Source of the DNA: Exophiala sp. HKRS030
Lineage: Eukaryota > Ascomycota > Eurotiomycetes > Chaetothyriales > Herpotrichiellaceae
DNA: 64,000 nt
Direction: 5' to 3'
Assembly (NCBI GenBank): GCA_023897205.1
Contig: JAHWDD010000002.1
Span: 5,084,001-5,148,000, forward strand
In this document: positions 19,219 through 31,037 of the stretch, piece after piece
How the letters are laid out: each line of letters starts with the position of its first letter
Position numbering within the stretch: position 1 is the first letter of the stretch
Program-made: the position numbers and the translations under genes
The notes under the pieces: model-generated
The model's database searches: none
The model's input: only the letters and a program-made list of their open reading frames with translations
What the model was told of the DNA's origin: nothing

Positions 19219-21173
19219 TCAGTCCGTCTTACTGTAATCATCCTTGGCATTCCACATCTGAGGCTGAAAATCGGAATTGGTAAAGTGATTCAAGTTTTGG
19301 GTAGAACTGCCAAATGCACCAGGGTCAAGTGGTAGACTCTCGTGGCGTTCTAATTTGTAATTGTAACAATACTCATGATATCGGACTTGAGGTTCCCCTG
19401 TCATTTTCATGATATTGGTGCTATTGGCATGGTGTTCTAGGGGCGATGGTGGTTGAGGTGATTGTGGTGATGATGAAAAGTGATGGGGATATGGCTGCGG
19501 CTGATGCTGTGACAGCTGGATAAACGGGTCCGAGTGAGATCTGTATGGCAGTGAACGTGAGCGAGTCGGTTGATGCAGTCCCACATCGTTGAAGGGCATG
19601 GTGGTGGGAAAGTAAGTGGGTTGACCTGACTCTGCCATTGATAGTGCCACTGGAGGAGCAACTGCATACTGAGGCGCAAAATTTGAACTTGGGGCGGTGT
19701 AAGATGTGGGATTTTCAACATGAGGGGAAACGACATTTGAACCTGGGAATAGAAAAGCCGAGAGATTCAGAGCATCCATATCTCCTCTGAATATATCGTT
19801 ACGTTGTGGAGGTATATATTGTGGAACCTGGGTTTGCAGAAACACTTGGATAGGGTCGTCCTTGTAAATAAGGTCGTAGTGGCCCTGTCAACAAACAATC
19901 AGTGACTGTATCGTACTCATCCATGATTTCCTCCACCGTAACTTACGGTCTGTAGATGAGACGAATAGTTGGCCAACTCGGAGAGGCATCGGGAACAAAA
20001 GGATGGGGAGTGACTTCATCACCATCGCTCCGATCAAGATAAGAAACCTCGACGGCAATGTAGGCAGGAGAAATGAGAGCATCAGTCAAAGCCTGTAGAC
20101 CAATGTGATCAATCTCCTGGTTGGCTGGGTCGATTCTAGTCAAGCAATATTGCTGGACGGACATTTCGAGGAAGTTCTCATATCGTTCTGATTGAACTTG
20201 CATAAAGGAAGAAGTCATCATCTTGAAAGTTGTCAATCTCCTAACACAAGCGGTTTCCAGCGGTGGGCACAGACCTTGAAGTGATATAGAATCGAATTTG
20301 ATTGGTTCTCGTCGTTGATGGTTTCTAGGAGAGATGACTCGTTTTGATCTCCCCGCTGAATGGCATCCAAGATGGTATCGAACAAGTCCCAGGTATAGTC
20401 AAACATGTCGATGATGATGTCGTAATCTATTCCTACCGCGCGCATCATCTGCTCAAACGACTGTAATCGGACTTTTTCTTGGTTGATCAAGCCAATGTCA
20501 CCAGATTTGAGTAAAATTTCGAAATAGGCAAAGACGACAGCTGAGATTGTTAGGAAAAGTAAGAAAGGAGTCGACGTAGGTAGGAAGGCAGCCATACCTC
20601 GCCATCCACACTGTCCGTCACCTTGTATTTGACGATATGCAATATGACTTCGTTCAAGGGCCTACGGACATGGTCAGTGTGATAAGCCAGCGTCACTAGA
20701 GCGAGACATACTCTGGTTTTAATCACAAAGGCCTGATCAGCCTGGGCATACTCGGTGCTCAATTCGGATATGGGTCGTTTTACTCCAACCTTGGGCCCCT
20801 GCGAGCAGGTGATTAGTCGGTAAGCTCGACAGAAGTTGTTGAGGGCTCATACCGAGAGGTTAGGCTGATAGTTGTCGGATAAGCGTTGCAAGCGCTCCAT
20901 CTCATCGGTATCTGGAGTTGCCATTGTGGCAGAGGGATAATTTGAGAGTTGGTAAGAGGGCGAGCGGGGAAAAGAAGTTTCCTGCTTCCAAGTGACATTA
21001 GTCTTTGGATTGATAGGGTTGGATCCATATCCAAAGGGGTTCTTTGGTGTAAAGTAGGACTGATGTGGTGGATAGCGTTGGTCTTGTTGTTGTTGGCAAG
21101 ATTGAGGGTGGGCGATTGGATGAAGAGGGGATCCCAAATAGCCAGGATGGCATGCGACATTTGATGTTTGCAT
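19219..21173 (-). CDS. Otubain-type ubiquitin thioesterase (peptidase C65), six exons, last junction out of frame
   Basis: Deubiquitinating cysteine protease of the OTUB1 family. Exons read by phase: 21173-20853, 20798-20712, 20661-20598, 20540-20275, 20221-19947 and 19884-19219; introns of 50-62 nt are GT-AG. The splice between exons 3 and 4 restores the active site QGDGQCGWRAVVFAYFE (Asp and nucleophilic Cys). Exon 5 holds RIDPANQEIDHIGLQAL and PSWPTIRLIYRP, and exon 6 holds the catalytic His in GHYDLIYK plus a Pro/Gln-rich tail with VRYHEYCYNYKLERHESLPL, typical of fungal otubains. Joining exon 5 to exon 6 by GT-AG gives a one-base frame error, so the canonical mRNA would lose the His and tail. 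The N-terminal start (ATG 21173, Pro/Gln-rich region containing NPFGYGSNP) is uncertain; an internal ATG at 20924 is possible. Confidence 0.9.
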
Positions 21174-21604
21174 TGGAATTGAATCTGAGGTCAATGTGGA
21201 TGTTGGATTTTGGCAGTGTTGACGGGTTAGAGATGAGGGTAGAGATTGTAATGGTGACCAAGTCAAGGTCATTGTCAAGCTAGAGAAGGGGTGACGAAGC
21301 AAAGACTACAGGGCCGACGATAGCCATGGTCAAGGCTGTTTGATCAAGGCTCGAAGAAATCCAGAGTGTTTGAGTATTTAGATGAAAAGAAATGAGTGTG
21401 AGAGACTGACCTGAAGGTGGTATGATTTGTAGCAGCGGGTTTCGTCGAGGAGGTCGGATAATAGAGGGGGGTAGGGGGTGCAGGTGTGTGGTGCGGGACG
21501 AGGCGAGTGCAAGGAACACGAATTGATGACTTTGGAGGTCAGAGGGCGACAGTGGTAGGCAGACTTGGGCGAGTGATAAGCGGTAGGCAATAGGCAGTAC
21601 GGTG

Positions 21605-21655
21605 TTGTTGGTGGTGGTGGGTTGTGGGTTGTGGGTTGTGGGTGGTGGGTGGTGG
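21605..21655. repeat. GGGTTGT/GGGTGGT heptamer repeat
   Basis: Three GGGTTGT units followed by GGGTGGT units after a (GTT/GGT) stretch. G-runs at 3-4 nt spacing give G-quadruplex potential on the plus strand. Confidence 0.75.
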
Positions 21656-22107
21656 GAGATGGGAGAAGAGAGATTCGAGGTGTCGAGCGTGTGAAAGGCC
21701 TGACTAGACTGTGTTTGGGTCGGTCGAAGTGGTAATATGACAGAACCAAGTCCAATCGGGATGAATGTTGAAAAGAAGGCCTTGGTGGAGGTTGAAGAAC
21801 AAGTCAAGTGTCGGGCAGGGATGAGGGATGGGATTGTGGAGAGAAGTCAAAGAGTAAGAAAGTGAATGTGCGAAGTTTGTGAGTGGTTGTCAGTTTGAGT
21901 TGAATGCGGCTGGAAAGGGCCGAAGTTGAGGGGGGGGAGGGAGGAGGAGAGGGGAAAATAGGCGGTGGGAGGGACAGTGAATGATCAACGGCCAAAAGTA
22001 GCAAGTGGTGTGTGGTTGCAGTGACTGCCAGTGACCCAAACCCCAAAGAATAAAGGGAGCGATGAATACCACCAGTCGTGAGTTTGTTCTGTACGAAGTG
22101 GTTGACG

Positions 22108-22190
22108 AGGGATGATGGATGATGGATGATGGATGGTGGCGATGGTGATGGTGATGGTGATGGTGAATGGTGAATGGTGAGTGATGAATG
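22108..22190. repeat. GATGATG / GGTGAT microsatellite
   Basis: GGATGAT units pass into GATGGT and then GGTGAAT units over about 80 nt. Confidence 0.8.
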
Positions 22191-23440
22191 GTAAAGGGCG
22201 ATGGCTGAATGTCATCGACACGCTAATGGCCAAGGGAGTCGGATGCTGGACGGGGACCAAGGGTGGCGTTTGCGAGCCAAAGGATCTCAAGAGAAGGTCG
22301 GAAATATACATACATACCTAGTACTTAACGAGACACCTGAGAATGTACAGAGTAGAGTACTAGTTAGGTACCTAGGTATATATGGTATGTACAGACAATG
22401 TACCTGGTCGGTACTTGTGTACGGAGACGTAGCGAATCTTTACAGGTAGATTGATTTACGCTACCCACAAGGTACAAGTGGATACCAATCCAGCTACCTG
22501 CGAGTCAGCCTGGGCCAATATTGACATGTCAAGTCGTTGTATACCCAGAATCCAGATGATCCAAGTAGGTGCGGTACCTACCTAGGTACAGTATCTGGCT
22601 AACACATATAGTGATCTAGTTAAACTATTAGTACAAACGAGAATGGTTAGTCAATACTGACTAGATTACACAGTGTACAGTCAACAGGTATTCTGAGCTT
22701 ATCATCAACCAAAGTACACGGTTAACTACCTAGTAACTACCTAGTACCCAAATAGATTATTAGGTACTTACGGTAATCATTTGGTACACTATCGCCATTG
22801 AACACCATTAATGGGCAGCGTCGTGTCTGGTTCCATACCTAAAGCACATACCTGCCTAGGTACATAGGTATCCACGTATCTAACTCGGCATTCAGACTTT
22901 GGCAATCAGCCTTCATGCACAGATCCAACTACTCTACCTGTCAGTCTTCAACATCTTGTGTACTTGGTATTTAGGACCGAGTACGCGAACATTCTCGTTT
23001 AGCCCAAACATGGCCCAACACGGACGAAACACCACGTCACGCTTATGTTCTCTCACAAGACAAGCCGGTGTCTTCATTATCTCCATCTCGCGTCCACTGA
23101 CCTTTCGACTCTTGCATATCTCCAACTGAAAGGTATCCACACTGGGAACTTCCCTCCGAGCTGGAGTCCCGGGCTTATCACCCATGGACCACGGTCTGGT
23201 GCAGAGTACGAACCATAAATAAACCCTGGAGTTACAGCCAATCATCACCATCTCAGCTCTGTCGAATGTGTACTCCGAACTCCGTAATTGTAGTTAGCAT
23301 AGCCAAGACCCACGGCACTTGTATCCTAGTTAGACTCCTACTCTGTACTTAGTAGCTGGTGGGATTGTCCCACTCGGATGGCCAAACCCGACCTCTATAC
23401 CGCTTATGTCCAGAGAACCTACAGTCAATCTGAGCCGCTG

Positions 23441-23498
23441 GACCCCTCGACGCCTCGACGCCTCGACGCCTCGACCCATCGGCCCCTCGGCCCCTCGA
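23441..23498. repeat. (GACGCCTC)n and (GGCCCCTC)n tandem repeat
   Basis: Four units of CGACGCCT/CGACCCAT followed by two CGGCCCCT units and GATCGATGATCG. Confidence 0.8.
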
Positions 23499-26113
23499 TC
23501 GATGATCGACTCTTCTCCGGTCCAGTAGTTGACGAGGGAAGTAGACTCCCACCAGCAACCTAAACTTGTGCAAACCTTGACTTGGATTGAAACCTACGGA
23601 GTAATCTTGGATCTCGCTACGAGTTTCGTATCTGACCGGATGTGTGCCTGCAAGTTGTACATGGCAGCCGAATGTCGAGCGGGGCTGCTTGAGGCAATGC
23701 CTTGAATCCTTGACTCAATTTCCACAGCCAGAATCATTTCGAGTTCTAATTCGCCTTGATCTGCCAATTTGGAATTTGGTCGCTCGAGGCTCGAGCGAGA
23801 CTCGTCAGTCAATGCAGGTCGAATCTATTACCTTTTGCTAGAGTCAATGTCATCAACGTGGGCTCCGGCAGAGTGCGGGTTAGTTGAACCTTGTCCCCGT
23901 CAAAGAACTAACGTAGTTAGTGGTTAGTACCTTAGATACAAGGTAGTCAGACTACCGGCAGCAATAGCCGTGACGCTACTGTCAACGGTCCACTGATGTT
24001 GGACTGTCAGAAGTTATTGTTGGCATCCAAAAGCTAAATTGTTTGAATTGTTTGATCTTTTGTCCTACCGATGCCTGCCAGGTGCCTGCCTTTTAGATAT
24101 GTGCTAACTCCTTCTGTGCGGAGTACCTTGTGAAATCCCTGGCTATTGGTAGGCACCAATCAAAAGTACCAGGTCATCATTGACTAAGTCACTAGTTAGT
24201 ATGACGGAGTGGGTGCTAGGTTGGTAGTAGGTACTTTTACAGTAGTGCCCATGGCTCTACAGTGTTCCGTACTCGCACCAAGGGGACTTGGAGTTGAATT
24301 TACGCAATCCACCTCTACTGAGTTAATTAGTTCGCCTCATCAATTCCTCCGATGTCACCGCTAAATCCTAAATCGCTGATCCAAGAAGCAGCAGAAGCAG
24401 CAGCAGCATTATTGACCAGTTGAGGACCAACTAAAAAGTGACCCACCTCTTCCACTTGAACCAAACGCCCCTCCCCCCACACCAAATTCGACTCGGTGTA
24501 GCTCCGGACAGAGTCAAATCTGATATCAGATTTTTGAGCAGCACAAAGGAGGCTGCCTCTGCCTCATGCAGGCAACCATGCAAGCATTCTCCATCCATCC
24601 ATCCATTCATCCACCAATCCATGTCATCCTATGCGTGCACGTTTGTTTGACTCAATGCTACACACTACACACTACACACTGTAGGAGCCCACCTTACGAA
24701 CAGGGATGCAGAAAGATCCGAGATCAATTCGTGCGTCAACCATTTCTGTACAAACCAAAACATCACATCGCTCAGATCGGCAAATGGAGACACGATGGTG
24801 GTGGTGGTGATGGTGATGGTGGTACGGTGGCGCGTTTAAACTTTTGTCGACAAAGCCACCGTCCGTCGCCTCACCTGCTGCCACCTTCTGACAAACGTTT
24901 GGCGTTTGGCGGTCCAGCTACAAACTACAAACTACTAAATTACCAAACTAATCAAGTTTGCAACTTGACCCAAGTCAGCGAAAGACATCTGTGGAATCAA
25001 CCAAGTATAGGGGAATTCCCGGAGCCAGGCACCCAGGCCAAGGTCAGCTGCACGGTAGGTGGTAGGTGCACAAGGCACCAAAGTCAGCGTTATCCAAACA
25101 CAGACTCCCTCGGATCAAATTGCCGCTCCCGCACTTCCACCCGCGCCTCCACCCGCACCCGCACACACATACACACATACACATACACGCACAATGATGA
25201 AGGAATCAATCAGGAATCAGAAATCAGGACTCAGCACGCTTTGACACCGTTGACACCGTTGACACGAACATGAGCAGCCCGTAGAACTTGATTCCTCTCG
25301 CCAACACGAACCTGAGTGTTCCGTACTGTACAAACTAACTCCGTAGGTACATACTAACTACATAACTAGTTAGTTAGATACTAGCTACTAGCTACTACTA
25401 ACCTATCGATAGTAACGGTCACCTACTGATCCTCAGGCTGCGCAACTCTCGGGTGCGAAATCGCCTGATCTCTCGCTTGGCGTGGCTCTCTCCGTTGACG
25501 TTGACGTTCCCCCTTGACTCTGACTTGGCTCATGTGATGCTCACCCCATTCATTCATTCATTCATTCCCTTCCTTTCCCTTCCATCAACAGCGACCGAGT
25601 ACGAGTACTACTACGCAAGGTCAAGGTGTCTATCGTCTACGGTATCTTCACTGATCCACGGTTGCCAACCTTGATAACAAAAACTTCCATTCGATTGGTA
25701 GTCAGTCAGCTTCAGGGTCCAGCTTCCAACCCTCCTTGGGCGACTGCATCAATCAATCCCATGGCTTGCCGAAAGGGACAATATCTCTGGCTCCATTTTT
25801 CCATTCTTAGTGACGTTTGCCCCTAATCAGCTGGTGGTCCTCTTGTCTCCTTGCATGTCCCTGCTTCCCTCTCCTTCGCTGCAATGCTCCCGACGCTTTG
25901 GAACCGGCTCTCAGACTATTCATGCAGACATTGTTGTGCCAGCCAAACATAATCCCTGCCTTGCATGTCTGGGATCGAGATCTCATTCACTCACTCCTTC
26001 CCTTCCTCCTTCCCTTCCTCCCTCCTTCACTCCGTTTTCGTCTTGAGCTTGCCCGAACAATCGAGGTCGTGCAACATGATCCGAATCTCAACTGTCAGAA
26101 GCCAAGTGTCAGT

Positions 26114-26158
26114 CGATCAATCAATCAATCAATCAACCAACCAACCAACCAATCAACA
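26114..26158. repeat. (CAAT)n-(CAAC)n tetranucleotide microsatellite
   Basis: Five ATCA units followed by four ACCA units in non-coding DNA downstream of CSN2. Confidence 0.85.
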
Positions 26159-26501
26159 AAGCTCTTCGTATGTCAAAGATAGCCATGGGGTTGTTTGTTG
26201 TCCCTTGAAAGATCCCACCAAGTCAACAATGTCGCTTGCGGCCGTCTACCATAAACCTGAACTGAACCTGTACCGTGGGCACATGATACTATGGCACCGC
26301 GAGCTTTACCTCCTTGGCCCATCACATCCTCCCCTCCTCGCCGTCGACAGTGTTGTGCAGTTGTTCGCCCAACAATATGCAGGCGACATTGTAACCAGTT
26401 ACCCATCTTGTCCCCGTTGGCCACCTGCTTTTTAGCTTAGTTGATTCCAAAATTCGTCCTTCCTCCTGGCCAGGGCTTCATGGACCAGCTGCATTTCAAA
26501 C

Positions 26502-28122
26502 CTAATTGTACAATTTGCCACCGCCAACATGACCACCTGCCGTACCACCACTGCCGCCTCCCCGCCCGCCTCGAAATCCACTGGGTCCGCCCCGACGTAC
26601 CGGTCCACGATTAGGAATGGCATCAACACCCACATTGAAGTTCATCAGGGGACCAAAGTTGGAAACGCCCTGTGTCTCTTCAAACTTGAACCCTTCGCCG
26701 TCGTGTAGTACCGTATTCCACAATGACTCAACCGCTCGTGTCCATTCGCGCAGCCGCTGTAAGTGCTCCGTGTCTGCACTGACGCTGCTTCCGCTGCCCG
26801 TGGGTTTGTTGACTACCACTGTTCCGTTCTCTTGATTGATACTTGCGTCCAGTTTTTTGTCCACGATCAGCAAACCCAAAATGTCTTGCACTTCGGAAAC
26901 AGAAATCTTGACCTGTTTGGAGACGAATGCAAGCGTGAACCGTGTATACGGCGCCACAAGCTTGAGGACGGCTTTGGTGCGCATGTTGCGACTGACCTCG
27001 TCAATGTTTTCTGCAATGAATGGGTCTGCGAGTAGATCTTGGTTGTCTTTCAAAATCGATTCATACCGGTGGATATCATCGCGTTGGTATGCATCTACCA
27101 GGTCGGTCATGGCGGAAATACGGGGGTCGTTCTTGTAAGGCTTGGTTTCCTGGCTGTCGAATGGGTTGATGGTTGATTTCATCAGCATCGTCGTGAGGAC
27201 AAGATATTTGAGAACTTGGATCCGCTGCATGCTGCCGGCCTCGTCGTAGTTCTTAAACGACTCGAAAAAGTCCGACTGTGCTTCTTTCCAGTTCTCCTCA
27301 CTCATGTGCATCTTACCACCGCATTCACGGATGATTCCCTGCACTTTGGGGTGCGGTACCGCAGACCGCACTGTCAGAGCCTTTTGATACAGAGATTTCA
27401 GACGCTTGTTGTTCTTCATCTCTGCATACATCTGAATCTCCAGAGCGTACGCCTCAAGCGAATAAGTTCCCTTGCCTGGATCGTCCGTGCCATCTTCCTT
27501 TTGACAAGCCTTGTGAATTTCCTTCACTTTTGCTGTTAGTGAGCCGTAATCTTTCTTGTCCAGGTAGAGTTTCGCCAGCTTGACATTTGTCTTCAGCGCC
27601 AGCCGCTCGTTATTGGTGCTCTGAAATGTTTCTAACGTAAGACTGTAAAACTCCTCCATACATTTGTATGCCGTCTGTTCTGTGGCCACCTTCTCAATGT
27701 AATCCAGCATATTGTTGATCGACTTTTCCGAGTAATTCCTCGTCACCGCTGACTTGACATACGTCAGCAGTTCCTTGTAGTGGGTGACGGCATCCTCGAA
27801 TCGGCCGAGTGCGAATTCGAGCTTGATGGCCTGCTTCAGGCCCTTGAAGCCCCAGTCCCCTTTACTTTCTTCAAGTGCTGGTACGCCGAGAAATTCATCG
27901 ACGGCGGCGCTCGGGTCGTCGCTTTTCAACTGCTTGGCTTGGTAGTATTTGTTCTCGATATCCACGTCGCCAACTGATCCTTCTTCGTCGTCTTCGTATT
28001 CAAAGTCGTATCTGTGGGGAGAATGTCAGTATCTAGATCCGACTGGACAGGATGCGGTGGTTCTGGGAACAGGCTTACTGCTCGGGATCCGACTCCTGCA
28101 TAAAGTCATCGTCGTCTGACAT
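26502..28122 (-). CDS. CSN2: COP9 signalosome subunit 2 (Csn2/CsnB), two exons
   Basis: Scaffold subunit of the COP9 signalosome, which removes Nedd8 from cullins and in fungi links protein turnover to development (known for Aspergillus CsnB). Exon 1 is 28122-28079 and exon 2 is 28011-26502; the 67-nt intron joins SDPEQ to YDFEYEDDEEG in phase, giving 517 residues. The acidic N-terminus MSDDDDFMQESDPEQYDFEY, ENKYYQAKQLK and the helical TPR-like repeats match Rpn6/Csn2. The PCI domain lies at about residues 300-430 (for example LKLVAPYTRFTLAFVSKQ and VQDILGLLIVDKKLDASI). An unusual Arg/Gly-rich C-terminus (RGGPSGFRGGRGGGSGG) extends beyond the animal protein's end. It is divergent from CWC25. 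Confidence 0.97.
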
Positions 28123-28881
28123 TTCGATGGGATTTGGGACTCAAGGTTCGTGTGCAGTGATTGGTGTTTGCGCAGACTCGCAAGTTGATCGTCCCGGTGA
28201 GGATGAGGAGTTGGTATCAAGCGTGAAGATCAGTTCGGAAGAGGAAGAAGCAGGAATCGCTAAATCAAAATGCAGAGCTTTGAGTGTGCGAGGATTGAAA
28301 GAGGGTATTAGTTCCCAGGTGACAATTCACATGCGGACTACAAACGACGTTCACGCAGCAGCGTAGTGTGCGTAGGTGCCTACGGCAAGTGTGTCGTGGT
28401 GTGTCCAATTAAGCAGCAACCTAGGCGATGCGGGGGAGCATCCGCCTCCAATCCACTCGTTTTGAGGTACACAATCGCGCCTATTTACGATGTTAGCTCC
28501 TGCCTACGGAGTTAGGTACCTAGCCATGGCTTCCCCTCCCATCATGATTTACCACGATAATTGACAGCCGACGCCCTCGACGGCGCCTAAATTAGTCATC
28601 CCAAGAGTCCAACACAGGTGGACCAGCAACCGCCCGACACTGCCTCTTAGTTTGTGACAAAGGCGGACCAGAGCCTAGAATCCCCAACGTTGCCTGCAGG
28701 CTTTCGGCCCCGCCACGCGAGTTTTGCGTGCTGAATCAAAACCTTCACTACAATCAGATACTGGTGGACACACTTTTTGGTTGACCTACAGATTCTTCTC
28801 TTCTCTGCGGCATACTCGTGTTGCATACAGTCAGCATCAACCCTTTGCCTCCCAGGCTCGACCTTCCCTTCACTCGGCAAG
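28123..28881. promoter_or_regulatory. Shared divergent promoter of CSN2 and CWC25
   Basis: 759 nt separate the two start codons. It contains a TACGGAGTT variant of the dispersed 9-mer followed by AGGTACCTAG near 28505-28520. No TATA box is obvious on either side. CWC25's ATG is preceded by a C/T-rich leader. Confidence 0.6.
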
Positions 28882-30174
28882 ATGGGTGGCGACCTCAATC
28901 TCAAGAAATCATGGCATCCAGTGCTCATGAGCAACCAGAAAAAGGTGTGGGAGGAGGAAAAGAAGGCCCTCGAGGAGCGCAAGAAGATTGATCAGATCAT
29001 GAAAGAAAGAGCCGAAGAGCGACAGATCCAAGAACTGGAAGATTTACAAGCTGCTGCTGGAGGAAGTAAGAGACAGGCACGGGTCGACTGGATGTACAAT
29101 GGACCATCAAGTGGACAGGCCGGTACGACGGAGGAAATGGAGGGATATCTATTGGGCAAGAGGAGGATCGATGGGTTATTGAAGGGGACTGAGAATCAGA
29201 AATTGGAAAAGTCGGCGAACCAGGAGTCTTTCATGGCAATTCAAAATGCAAACACCGCGCGAGACACAGCTGCGAAAATCCGAGAGGATCCGATGCTTGC
29301 GATCAAGAAACAAGAGCAGGCTGCTTATGAAGCCATGATGAATGACCCTGTCAAACGGCGACTACTACTAAAGGCCGCTGGGAAGGAGGAAGAGCCAGAC
29401 CGAGATCGCAAACGACAGAAGCACCATCACCACCATCGTCGACATCGAGACGATCGTGATCGTGACCGTGATCGTGACCGGAGTCGAGATCGGAGTCGAG
29501 ACAGATACCGCGAAAGGAGGAATAGAGATGACTACAAGGATCGGCGATCGGACCGTGACAGAGACCGAGACCGCGGAGAAGAACTCGATCGGGATAGAGA
29601 ATATCGCTCTCAACGTCGAGAGGAAGACAATGACTACGAGCGGAACTCTCGTCGGAGGAGACGGTCCAATACTTCATCAGCATCTCGATCTCGCTCGCCG
29701 GCACCACGACGAGCCGAACGCGCAAGGTCACGCTCACCCTATAAGAGACGAGATGACATTTCGGGCCAAGACAGCCGGAGAACGCGAAGTCGCTCACGCT
29801 CGCACTCGCCACCCCGACGAAATGGCCACAGTAACGGAGTCCGCAAGATGCAAAGTTGGCATTCTTCAAGACCAGATCGACGAAGGTCACCTAGCCCCAA
29901 AACCGGGACAAATGATGCCGACGAAAAGGCAGCAAAACTAGCAGCCATGCAACAAGATGCGACAGACCTCGACAAGCAGAGAGAGAAAAGATTGGCTGAA
30001 CTCGCGGAGAGGGAGCGCGTACAAAACGAACGTGACGAAGATGCCAGGATGCGGAATGCTAAACACGGTGGAAGAGCGGAGTTTGTGAACAGTTTCCATA
30101 AAAAGGCTGGAGAAATGAGTCTCGGGCAGCGAATGGGGAGGAATGGTGTCTCTCAGAGGGTTTCTGACGAGTAG
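28882..30174 (+). CDS. CWC25: CWC25-type pre-mRNA splicing factor
   Basis: Spliceosomal protein that acts with Prp16-stage complexes to promote the first splicing step (known for yeast Cwc25). Single exon, 430 residues. The N-terminal Cir_N region [20 protein letters not shown], with [14 protein letters not shown], is diagnostic. The conserved [12 protein letters not shown] and [11 protein letters not shown] blocks follow at about residues 65-100. Most of the second half (about 170-350) is a low-complexity Arg/Asp/Ser/His region with (RD)n runs and RS dipeptides, as in many fungal orthologues and SR-like proteins. The end ([20 protein letters not shown]) is conserved. ATG 28882 is chosen because the family begins MGGGDLN-like; the frame is open further upstream. 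Confidence 0.95.
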   Translation: MGGDLNLKKSWHPVLMSNQKKVWEEEKKALEERKKIDQIMKERAEERQIQELEDLQAAAGGSKRQARVDWMYNGPSSGQAGTTEEMEGYLLGKRRIDGLLKGTENQKLEKSANQESFMAIQNANTARDTAAKIREDPMLAIKKQEQAAYEAMMNDPVKRRLLLKAAGKEEEPDRDRKRQKHHHHHRRHRDDRDRDRDRDRSRDRSRDRYRERRNRDDYKDRRSDRDRDRDRGEELDRDREYRSQRREEDNDYERNSRRRRRSNTSSASRSRSPAPRRAERARSRSPYKRRDDISGQDSRRTRSRSRSHSPPRRNGHSNGVRKMQSWHSSRPDRRRSPSPKTGTNDADEKAAKLAAMQQDATDLDKQREKRLAELAERERVQNERDEDARMRNAKHGGRAEFVNSFHKKAGEMSLGQRMGRNGVSQRVSDE

Positions 30175-31037
30175 TGATTGAGGAGGAGACTTGTATACCA
30201 ATCCTCTACTCTTGAAAAGACCTACAGGAAGCGTTCACCCATCTAGAGCCTGACCAACATGAATGCCCTCCTCGTGACACTGGCTTCCATTCACATTGCA
30301 TGGGGAGGATACCCAAGAGTGTGATTTGTACCAGACGGTGTGATGTTTGATGCCAATTTAAGTCCAAGCAAGAACGTGAGTACTCAGGTCTCCGGTCCTC
30401 GCGGAGTACAGCACAAGTTGGCACGTAGACTGATAGTGTAGGCAGAACATGTTGAAAATGTACTTACTCCATAGGTACCCAGCACGTGTCCCACTACATA
30501 TGTAGGTACATAAGTACTCTGTACCTGAGTACATATAGCCGTGGAGAGCTGTGGATTCACGCCAAGGGAAATGTCGGAGCGGATATCAGATTGGGTGCGG
30601 ATAGATTTCGCTTTTTGCCTCGTCGCACTAATTGGATCCTGATAACAACAAATTTCCTCACCACATTCCAGTTCCGTATCGCATTTCTTGGTGTCACCAC
30701 TATTTTGTACAGTGTATTCCATAATGTGCCACTGTTAGTCACACAATGCCCTTCACAAACAATGGCCTCGTGACTCTTTTTTTCAACAGAGAGGGTTTCG
30801 ATCGCTCCGCTCCGAGTGACAGCTTTCCGCCGCCTCAATCTCCCATGTGGACAATGGTCTGGAACCTTAGTTTCGCTGCCGTTGCATTCCCTTATCAATT
30901 CGAACACACAATGCCCAGATAAAGGTACGTGTGTGCATTTTTAGCGGACATTAGGTATTTCTTCCCGTGCCTATGCATTCTACTCTTCAGTCCTTGTCTT
31001 TTGCTCGTTTGCTCATCCATATCACTGTCATTGGGAT
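30175..31037. other. Intergenic region, CWC25 3' side and amidase promoter
   Basis: No gene supported. It carries GCGGAGTAC (30.40 kb) and TAGGTAC/GTACATA words near 30470-30530, the same word family as the deserts. A C/T-rich stretch precedes the amidase ATG. Confidence 0.5.

Larger units (their letters stand above)
21174..22300 (-). promoter_or_regulatory. Otubain promoter / long leader with pyrimidine-rich minus strand
   Basis: The minus strand is rich in C and T (CCACCACC, TCCCTCC blocks), as in leaders of highly expressed fungal genes. Open minus-strand frames are Pro/Ser/Thr/His low-complexity and are attributed to this composition rather than coding. It holds (GGGTTGT)n at 21605-21655 and a GAT/GGT repeat at 22108-22190. 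Confidence 0.5.
22301..26501. other. Second gene-poor, repeat-rich block, 4.2 kb
   Basis: No recognised gene. It shares the word set of the 15-18 kb block: TAGGTACCTAGGTA (22.36 and 22.57 kb), an exact TACGGAGTA at 23595, and CTAACTAGTTAGTTAG (25.37 kb). Tandem arrays: (GACGCCTC)n 23441-23498, (CATC)n near 24590-24620, GGT/GAT near 24793-24825, (CACATA)n near 25160-25190, (CATT)n near 25546-25567 and (CAAT/CAAC)n 26114-26158. Open frames here are short and low-complexity. Confidence 0.55.

Noticed and set aside
21280..21807. 175-codon minus-strand ORF upstream of otubain
   Set aside because: No ATG at its start, only Pro/Ser/Thr/His low complexity; best explained by the C/T-rich leader.
29351..29890. 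179-codon minus-strand ORF inside CWC25
   Set aside because: It lies opposite the low-complexity Arg/Asp/Ser region of CWC25, whose repetitive codons keep other frames open.
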